Assembly: GCA_030770535.1 (NCBI GenBank)
Contig: JASVEC010000005.1
Span: 1,550,001-1,614,000 of the forward strand
Reading direction: 5' to 3'
Source of the DNA: Batkoa obscura
Lineage: Eukaryota; Entomophthoromycota; Entomophthoromycetes; Entomophthorales; Batkoaceae
DNA: 64,000 nt
Position numbers and translations under genes: made by a program. Numbering within the stretch: position 1 is the first letter of the stretch; each line of letters begins with the position of its first letter. The notes below the pieces were generated by a model. It was not told where the DNA came from. It was given only the letters and a program-made list of their open reading frames with translations, and made no database searches. Below are positions 56,911 through 64,000 of this stretch, piece after piece.

Positions 56911-57582
56911 AGGGTTAGGGTTAGGGTTAGGGTTAGGGTTAGGGTTAGGGTTAGGGTTAGGGTTAGGGTTAGGGTTAGGGTTAGGGTTAGGGTTAGGGTT
57001 AGGGTTAGGGTTAGGGTTAGGGTTAGGGTTAGGGTTAGGGTTAGGGTTAGGGTTAGGGTTAGGGTTAGGGTTAGGGTTAGGGTTAGGGTTAGGGTTAGGG
57101 TTAGGGTTAGGGTTAGGGTTAGGGTTAGGGTTAGGGTTAGGGTTAGGGTTAGGGTTAGGGTTAGGGTTAGGGTTAGGGTTAGGGTTAGGGTTAGGGTTAG
57201 GGTTAGGGTTAGGGTTAGGGTTAGGGTTAGGGTTAGGGTTAGGGTTAGGGTTAGGGTTAGGGTTAGGGTTAGGGTTAGGGTTAGGGTTAGGGTTAGGGTT
57301 AGGGTTAGGGTTAGGGTTAGGGTTAGGGTTAGGGTTAGGGTTAGGGTTAGGGTTAGGGTTAGGGTTAGGGTTAGGGTTAGGGTTAGGGTTAGGGTTAGGG
57401 TTAGGGTTAGGGTTAGGGTTAGGGTTAGGGTTAGGGTTAGGGTTAGGGTTAGGGTTAGGGTTAGGGTTAGGGTTAGGGTTAGGGTTAGGGTTAGGGTTAG
57501 GGTTAGGGTTAGGGTTAGGGTTAGGGTTAGGGTTAGGGTTAGGGTTAGGGTTAGGGTTAGGGTTAGGGTTAGGGTTAGGGTA
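56911..57582 (+). repeat. internal telomere repeat array, (TTAGGG)n, about 112 units
   Basis: About 670 bp of uninterrupted AGGGTT/TTAGGG repeats with no variant unit seen by eye. The G-rich strand runs 5' to 3' rightwards, the orientation of a chromosome end that caps the DNA on the left. It begins directly at the LTR terminus and gives way at 57581 to ordinary AT-rich sequence. TTAGGG is the common telomere unit of many fungi. The long RV-repeat open frame across it is an artefact. Confidence 0.98.
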
Positions 57583-58002
57583 ACTTCACCTTATAAATTG
57601 GCTATGACAAATCAAATTTAAAACCTAATCTAAATTTTATAACATAATATAACAAATCATATAAATCAAATACATTTAAATCTACATAATACAAGTAGAA
57701 AATAATCTACGCAATATAAATTAGAAAAGGATTACAACCTAAGCACTACTTCATTAAAAATAAATTAGGAGCTTCATTTTTATTATTAAAAAGGAAAGTA
57801 ACTCCTCAAATTCTTATCATACCCTACAGCCATACCATCTTTATCCGTAAATAAATAATCCATTCACTTTACTATATAGTACCACTTTTTGTTGCTTTGG
57901 TATTTAATAATTTCTTTAAATTCAACATTGCTTTAAAAAGGACAAAATGACATAACAAAAAAATTCCCAATATACTTTCCAATCCCCCTACAAAGCAATC
58001 CT
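57583..58002. other. unique sequence between telomere array and RhoGAP 3' end
   Basis: 420 bp of AT-rich sequence that appears to be an ordinary 3' flank of the RhoGAP gene. No subtelomeric repeat or reverse (CCCTAA) tract is present. Confidence 0.5.
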
Positions 58003-60012
58003 TTACTCTCCAGTATCCTCTTTATCTACTTTTTTAAGCAACGCTTTTGACTTTAAAATTTCATCCTCAGTAGCTAACTTGAACGGGTGTGATATATTCG
58101 GGGAAGATACAGGTGACTCTGATTTCTTTAGTCCAGCACCATTTTCAGCATTCGATCCCTTTAGTTCTTGTTGTTTTAATAAATTAAAATTACTCTTTTG
58201 AATAGGCTGCCTATTAATACTACTTTGATTTCTCCTAGTCTTCATATTTAACAACGCTTGAGCAATACCGTGACCATCATAATAATCCAAATGCAATATA
58301 CCAGGCGAGCTATTTTTTCTATCCTTTTCCGTCATTACTTTTGGTTTAGTTTCATATTCTTTTTCAGGTTGAACAAATAAAGAGGAGGGTAGATCATTAC
58401 TACTGTCATTATTATCATCAATAATAGAAATCCTTGGAGAATCAATAGATTGTGATCGTCTTACCCTTGGACTAGATTGATATGATATAATGGAATTTCG
58501 ACTTCTTTGAGAACCATTAATTGAGTTATCTTTGTCCTCTGTTTTTCCAGGTCCAAACTTTAACATCTCACTTAATGCAGCTAGATTTTCAAACAATAAT
58601 GTATTTTTATTTTCTTTTTCTTTTGTTTCAATTTTATTATTATCTGTTTTTAAAGGTGATGATTTATATTTACAGTCCAATTGTTTTAACTTTAATAAAT
58701 TTGATAATGAATTGATAGAAGATTGATTCGAACTTTTATCTGTTGAATTATTCGTTTGTACACTTGAAATAGAATATGGCCTTGGTGATGGCTTTTTACT
58801 ACTTTGGTCGAAAGGCGGCCTTGGTAGGGGGAAGATGAGCTCATTATATTCCACTAAGATACGAAATAATTTCGAAGTAATAGCTAAAGTGGGACAAAAT
58901 ATGACTCCCAAATTCGATAAATTCATTTTATTAATCGAACTATTCTGCACAATTCTACTCAAATGCCTAAAAGTCCAATGTAATAAATAATAATTGGCAT
59001 TTGGTATATCCTGTAATAATAATTTAATTTGTTCAGCTAAATGGATCCCACGGTTATCGATGTGACTGGGTATCAATGGTTTTTCTGAGGAGTCTATTAC
59101 GTTTGTACTTGCTAAAAAATGATTAGTTTGCGTTAAAGCTTTTTTAGTTAATATGGTCTCTGGTAACTCCCTTAAAAACAACTTAAATAAAGTAGCTACT
59201 GCATGTGGGTCTGGTGAGTCTTCATTTAATAAACAATCTTGTCCACTATCAAACTTCGCTTTTAGTTGTCCGACTAAACTAGTACTGCCTGGTATTCTAT
59301 ATAATCCAACCTCATTTAGTCCTACATTGTTATTTTTGTTGTTTAATATAAATTACTAAATTAAATAAATAAAAGCTACCTTCATTATCGAGGTATTCAA
59401 TACACCTAATAACCACGGCAGGTAAAGGAACTTCTTTATTAACCATCGAATTTTCTACCGCTTGACTTAAAGGTATTTTAAATACCTTACCGCCCACCTT
59501 TGCTGACGACTCATAACTATTGTTCCAACCCGAAAATAAAACAGAACTTGAATAACTATTACCTAAAATTTATAAAAAAAATACAGCTTAATTTTAATCA
59601 TAAGCTTACTTGTTTTTGGTAATGGGTCTTCCAAGCTCCAAAACAAATTTGAAATTTTAAATCCATTACCCCCACTTGGACTTTCACTTCTCTTTTCGCT
59701 CGTATGCGTCTTTGCCAACAATCTTACCGCTTCCAGCGCACTTGGTGATTTTAGGGGTGAACCATTACTCATTTTTACACTATTACCTAATGAATTATCC
59801 GATTGAGAACGTCGATGCAATTTTTTATCTATTTTTTCATCTAGTAACCTTGGAGTATTGGTTAAAAAAGAGTTGGGACTACCTCCTGATAATAACGGTG
59901 TCTCTTCAGTTTTTAATGATTTATCCGAGCTTGCAAATGATTCGATAGTTACCTCCGTAACTCCTATCTCAGGCTTGGTATTTAATAATGTGTTGAGAGA
60001 AGGGAAAGACAT
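58003..60012 (-). CDS. RhoGAP-domain protein
   Basis: Three exons: 60012 to about 59611, about 59562-59382, and about 59321-58003. The N-terminus is Ser-rich and likely unstructured (RRSQSDNSLGNSVKMSNGSP). The RhoGAP domain holds KVFKIPLSQAVENSMVNKEV, PAVVIRCIEYLDNEGLNEVG, then LYRIPGS with the catalytic arginine finger, FLRELPETILTKK, and NKMNLSNLGVIFCPTL. A long Ser/Asn/Lys-rich C-terminal tail carries possible phosphorylation clusters (RNSIISYQSSPRVRRSQSID). It accelerates GTP hydrolysis by a Rho-type GTPase such as Cdc42 or Rho1, controlling polarity and actin. The partner GTPase cannot be told. The stop lies 420 bp from the telomere array. Confidence 0.9.
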
Positions 60013-60922
60013 ATTTTATGAGTTTGTTGGGTTGTCTTTGGACTTTTTTGTTGTTATACTTGAAGTTGAAAATTATTCCTGCTATTAACTTTATTATTTA
60101 TTATGATTGTTATTTTATTTTTTATAATTGAATCTATTAATTTTTTTGATAAAACAAATAAAAAAGCAAAATTTAAAAACACTACTTTTTCCTTACCTTA
60201 ATCTTGTGTCAGTTAATATTAATTCATTACACTTAATATTTACTAATTTGGTAATCCAAGCCTAAAACAACGACCTATTTTAAACTGGAATGACGTCTTT
60301 TGCCGTGGGAGATGAATTAATTGAATAGCCAATTCCAGTTTTTTTCGATAGTTTATCTGCAATTGACCTTGTGAGTGAAGGGATGATGGTTTAATGATTA
60401 GAGTTAATAGATTTAGCTCTATTTTAAAATAAAGTTCTAATTTTTGGACTAATAGTGCCTTTTGAATGTACTATTGAATTTCATGAGATTATTTCAAACC
60501 ATTTGTATTAAATAGTTGCTAAAAACGAAAAAAAGATTCAGGGTATTCTCAAGATTTCAAAACAGTGAAATTTAGTAGAAGCTACATGTATGTATCCTTA
60601 ATAAAATGCATACTTTAGTGAAAAAACCTGCTATTCTATTGAAATATAAAATATTACAACTTATTTATAGGGTTGTGGTTGGTATTTTACTGCTTTACTC
60701 ATTTTTTATACAACATGGAATTAAAGAAATATTTGACAAACATCAAAACAAAAAACACCGTATTTAAATTTATTCAAACTTTACTTTTTGAAATTTTAAA
60801 ACTATTGAACTCATATATATTTATGACAATATTAAATCTAACACTTTGTTATATCAAAACAGTAAAAAAATTGTTTACGATAGGATAGTATAGTTACAAA
60901 AAGACTGTCCAAAACAGTTTTA
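60013..60922. other. intergenic region, no protein gene seen
   Basis: A 900 bp interval. An open frame at 60673-60888 has no domain and is rich in common AT codons, so it is not supported. The right end includes the AAAA tract (60911-60914) that serves as the Pol III terminator of the tRNA. Confidence 0.5.
60911..60914 (-). terminator. probable RNA polymerase III terminator of tRNA-iMet
   Basis: On the minus strand a TTTT run lies 8 nt after the tRNA 3' end, the minimal Pol III stop signal. A second TTTT run on the same strand lies about 5 nt before it, closer to the tRNA. Confidence 0.5.
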
Positions 60923-60994
60923 TAGCATCTGAAGGTTTCGATCCTTCGACCTCGGGGTTATGAGCCCCGCGCGCTTCCTCTGCGCCAAGATGCT
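60923..60994 (-). tRNA. initiator tRNA-Met (CAT anticodon)
   Basis: The 72-nt minus-strand sequence folds as a full cloverleaf. Acceptor arms are AGCATCT/AGATGCT, the D arm GCGC/GCGC, the anticodon arm CGGGG-CTCATAA-CCCCG, and the T arm GAAGG-ATCGAAA-CCTTC, with discriminator A. Three features mark it as the initiator and not the elongator: the A1-T72 end pair, the G-C-rich anticodon stem, and A54/A60 in the ATCGAAA T loop. It has no intron. The D and anticodon arms match the yeast initiator tRNA nearly base for base. Confidence 0.95.
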
Positions 60995-61537
60995 TTACTC
61001 TCTAATTTGAATTGTTAATATTTATTTAAATTATTAATCAAGCAAACTATAATTGCAAAATCTCCGATTTTTTGTAAATCTTAAATAGCATATTAAAAAT
61101 CGTCTTAAAAAGGCTAGTCCAAGATCAGAATAAAAGAATGATGTTTTTCCTAAATAAAGGGAATTACTTTACACATGGTAGCTTGTATTTTTGAGATTTT
61201 ACTTTGAATAATTTATTTAATTACTCATTGCAGTCTATTGTATTAGTAGTATATCCAAACTTATACAGTTTTAATGGGATCAATTTTAAACAATTGACTT
61301 TTAAAGTTCAAAGTATTTTTAATGATAGTATTCATTACTCATTGTTAGCTCTAAAGTACTTAATATGATATGAATTCATAGTACCTCTCAATTAAGGTTA
61401 AGTTTTACTTTTTTAATTTTAAGCAAACGTGAGGTGGACAAAAACAATGGTAGAAATCATGGGTACTTTAAGGTATAAATAAATAGAAAAATGATATCAA
61501 ACTAAATCTTTTTTATATCATTTATTAAAACTTTCAA
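60995..61537. other. intergenic region, no gene seen
   Basis: 540 bp of AT-rich sequence between the tRNA and the membrane-protein gene. No element was recognised. Confidence 0.45.
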
Positions 61538-62363
61538 ATGGATGCTGGAATAATATTGATTTCCGTTTTAAGGTCCTCAGGTACTTGTATTTCTGTAGAT
61601 TAAAAATAGCCAAGTTTAACTTCAATGTTTAGTTGGTTTATTTCAAGCTGTTTATGTAGTTGGATCCTTGCTAGTTTTATTGGGAATATTCATATTAAAA
61701 TACGATCAAAAAACATTAAAATATCAATATTTTATCGTTGGCTTCAAGTTCTTTTTTATACTATGCATATTGGTGAGTAACATACTATTGCTATACTGGT
61801 TAAAAATGCCAACGATAGAGGATGTATATGAAGTAGAGACCGCTTATTTGGAATTCCGACGACAGGTACATATTAAATTAATTATAAATTTAGTAGGTAG
61901 CGTAATTATAGGGATAATAATGGGATCGATAGTGGCGCATATTGAACTATTAGCTAATATTTTATTAAGTATAAATTTTGGATTATTGCTAGGCATATTT
62001 ATTGGACTATTAACACACAACTTTATACAAATCATTATCATAAGTTTAAGTCTTTCAGGTTTATTTTTATTTTTCAGTTTCTTTTTCCAAGCTTTTTTTA
62101 AATTATACTTTTCCGCTATACTTGGTAGTTTGTTGTTTTCGCTTGGTTACAAGTTGCTGTTTTATGCTTCTATTTATATCAATGACTTGGATGATGAATC
62201 TATAAGTTTTTTATTAAGTATAAATAATATATCCTCCATTATCATGTTGGTAATATTTGTTTCTTTCTTTTCCTTTTATCATTATTCGAAAATCAAAAGA
62301 AATGATGAGCACAGTTTAGAGCCAGAATCTACCGAATATGTTAAAGCTAAAGATTTAATTTAA
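61538..62363 (+). CDS. multi-pass membrane protein of unknown function
   Basis: Two exons join in frame: 61538-61580 and 61633-62363, giving about 257 residues starting MDAGIILISVLRSSVGLFQA. About seven hydrophobic segments follow (VYVVGSLLVLLGIFILKY, FKFFFILCILVSNILLLYWL, KLIINLVGSVIIGIIMGSIV, ANILLSINFGLLLGIFIGLL, IIIISLSLSGLFLFFSFFFQ, YFSAILGSLLFSLGYKLLF and IIMLVIFVSFFSFYHYS). A soluble acidic tail (NDEHSLEPESTEYVKAKDLI) ends it. The seven-helix layout with Gly-rich helix faces recalls TMEM198/DUF4203-type proteins, but no signature motif was confirmed. The intron was placed because the upstream ATG opens in phase with the second exon. Confidence 0.72.
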
Positions 62364-62808
62364 TCATAATTGAATTTTAGAACTATATTAGATCTTAATA
62401 AAATGTATACTTTTTTATAAAATTCGGCCGTTTTTTCACATTATATTAACAAAAAGGTAATAAACTGGCTAATTATAAGCTTATAATTTTATATAGCTAA
62501 ATTGTAAATAAATTTAAATATTAAGAAAGAATAGACGAAAGGTAACACCTTGATAAATATTCAATTTATGTAATTCATTCAAGAATTAAAATACACAGAT
62601 AACTCTATTGATTATATTTTATATAAAAAAATAGCTTATTAAATTCAATTAAGTTTGAAAAGAAAATGTACAACTATATTATACTATGAATATATGACCT
62701 TATTCATATACATTACAAAATATATCTTTATTGGGTAAGTTTGACTACTTTCTTGATTTTACTTTATTATAAAGTAATAAACTATTTTTTAACACTACTA
62801 CCAAAACC

Positions 62809-62913
62809 ATATGGGAATGTATTCTTGTGTTTAAGAATTTTACTAACAATTTTTCCGCTTAAATAACGCTTAAAAAATGGAAAAAATAAAGTCAAAAAAA
62901 AACACTCTTATAT
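62809..62913 (+). mobile_element. MITE, 105 bp
   Basis: ATATGGGAATGTATTCTTGT opens it and AAAAAACACTCTTATAT closes it, with GTTTAAGAATTTTACTAACA and AAATAACGCTTAAAAAATGG inside. Its ends are somewhat diverged. Confidence 0.75.
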
Positions 62914-63818
62914 TATACTTTTAAGCATGTAATGATATTAAAAGATTTCAGTACATTGAGCTTTACTTGGAAAGTATTATAAAATAAAATTAAATATTCA
63001 ATTACAATCTATTTCCAGCTTCTATTTAGTAGAAGTACTATTATATAATTTTACTTTTTTAAATTTGACGTTAGTATTGATTCCATTTTATATATTAGAA
63101 CAAAACTTCTGTATAGTTAAAATATAAGAGCCCTTTAATTATAGTTTAAAGTTTATATTATTAAAAATATGCTATAGTCATATTTAAAATTCAAATAAGT
63201 AGCTTTAATTTTTTTTACTCTAACTTTACATTAAATCAACTATTTGTTTTGTCGAAAAATTAAACTGACAGTTCACACTCAAGTCCTTCTCAAATCAGGT
63301 TATTGTATGCTCCTCAGAACCCTAGCACCTCGGTAAAGATCTTATGATACCACTAATACTTCACTAAATGTCCTTTTACGTTTCCGTTCAATGCATCATC
63401 GACTCATCTACACTCAAGGTTTAAAAATGGCTGAAGAACAGCAGTGGTAGCCTGATTTGTCCATTGAATAGCAGATCAATCTATACTTTATTTGTTATAA
63501 CATCCACCAGTGGCCCAAATATAATTTTTGATCTGTTATATAACTATTAAATTGTTTTAAAAATATTCATTGTGGGATAAAATACGCATTTTAAACTTCA
63601 AATTGGGCATTAAAAATGATTAACTTAATTCGATTTTTTGTTGCATAAATTTTACTTATTGGCTGCAAATATTTAAAATTGAATCGAATTATTAGGTAGA
63701 AATACTATACTGTCCTAAATTGAGAACGCTTATCCAAAAGTTAGGTTTAGCTTTGACAAATTAAAATTAATAATCTTGACATTGTCTCAATAAAAAAAAT
63801 CTTGTCAAGGACTTTCAA

Positions 63819-63926
63819 ATATTGGGGATATCTTTTTGTATTTAGAATTTTACTAGTAATTTTTTTTACTTAAATAGTGCTTGAAAGATGGTAAAAGTAA
63901 TGAAGCCAAAAAAAACACCCCATTAT
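63819..63926 (+). mobile_element. MITE, 108 bp, diverged
   Basis: ATATTGGGGATATCTTTTTG opens it and AAAAAACACCCCATTAT closes it. The interior keeps TAGAATTTTACTAGTAA and the AAATAGTGCTTGAAAGATGG block, so it belongs to the family though it is more diverged. Confidence 0.7.
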
Positions 63927-64000
63927 TTCCTGATTAATCATTTCAAAAGCAACCCTTATAGGACAAACTATTTTTTTTGACACTACCAAAAAATTAACAG

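Larger units (their letters stand above)
62364..64000. other. gene-free right end of the window with two MITEs
   Basis: A 1.6 kb AT-rich stretch. It contains MITEs at 62809-62913 and 63819-63926. A GC-richer patch at about 63270-63550 has no ORF or RNA fold that I recognise and may be an old repeat. No gene is supported. Confidence 0.5.

Noticed and set aside
56860-57621. A 253-codon open frame encoding an Arg-Val repeat
   Set aside because: It is the translation of the TTAGGG array in a frame without stops, not a gene.
60673-60888. Plus-strand 71-codon frame upstream of the tRNA
   Set aside because: Composition is that of random AT-rich sequence and no homologous motif is visible.
63270-63550. 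GC-richer patch that might be a structured RNA
   Set aside because: No matching known RNA motifs, no paired arms found by eye, and no homologous block in the window.

Overview
The window is AT-rich nuclear DNA from a eukaryote. Genes are compact, introns are short (mostly 45-70 nt, GTAAGT-like donors and TTTAG/TATAG acceptors), and both strands are used. Gene content points to a fungus: NOC3, Tsr4/PDCD2, ATG8, an importin alpha, an intein-free V-ATPase A subunit, TTAGGG telomere repeats and two secreted AA11-like lytic polysaccharide monooxygenases. ARPC3, a gp78-like ERAD ligase, a DHX33-type helicase and very low GC suit an early-diverging lineage (zygomycete or glomeromycotan type) better than a budding yeast. 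The exact taxon is inference and stays open.

Layout. At 1-8.6 kb lie the 3' end of ARPC3, NOC3 (-), a branched-chain aminotransferase (+) and a BRD8-like bromodomain protein (-), the last two only 8 bp apart at their 3' ends. A relic-rich gap follows (8.6-11 kb). At 11-19 kb are VMA1 (-), an unrecognised gene with a GC-AG intron (+), an RPB9 with a long acidic tail (-) and a USP10/Ubp3-like deubiquitinase (-). At 20-28 kb are a secreted repeat protein (+), a CorA-like transporter with GIN in place of GMN (+), NAA20 (-), RPL23 (-), a coiled-coil protein (-) and an NDUFA1-like complex I subunit (+). At 29-38 kb are importin alpha (+), histone H4 (+), PDCD2/Tsr4 (-) and an F-box protein (-). At 38-50 kb are two LPMO-like genes (-), clathrin light chain (+), a beta-lactamase-fold serine hydrolase (-), a GST-kappa/HCCA-isomerase-like protein (-), ATG8 (-) and a gp78-like RING E3 (+). 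At 50-54 kb are a DHX33-like helicase (-) and an orphan ORF (+).

The most unusual stretch is 54.4-57.6 kb: nested 100-110 bp inverted-repeat elements (MITEs), a fragment that may be transposase, two LTR copies and then about 670 bp of perfect TTAGGG repeats that begin exactly at the terminus of the second LTR. To the right, single-copy sequence resumes with a RhoGAP gene (-), an initiator tRNA-Met (-) and a multi-pass membrane protein (+). The array is oriented as a true telomere of the left-hand DNA would be. It is therefore either an interstitial telomere from a healed break or a scaffold join placed on a real chromosome end.

The genes are mostly unrelated housekeeping functions with no operon-like logic. 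The recurring theme is a family of at least ten MITE copies, two of which sit flush against stop codons. Exon structures were read by hand from frame continuity, splice dinucleotides and family conservation, so single boundaries may be off where family similarity is weak.
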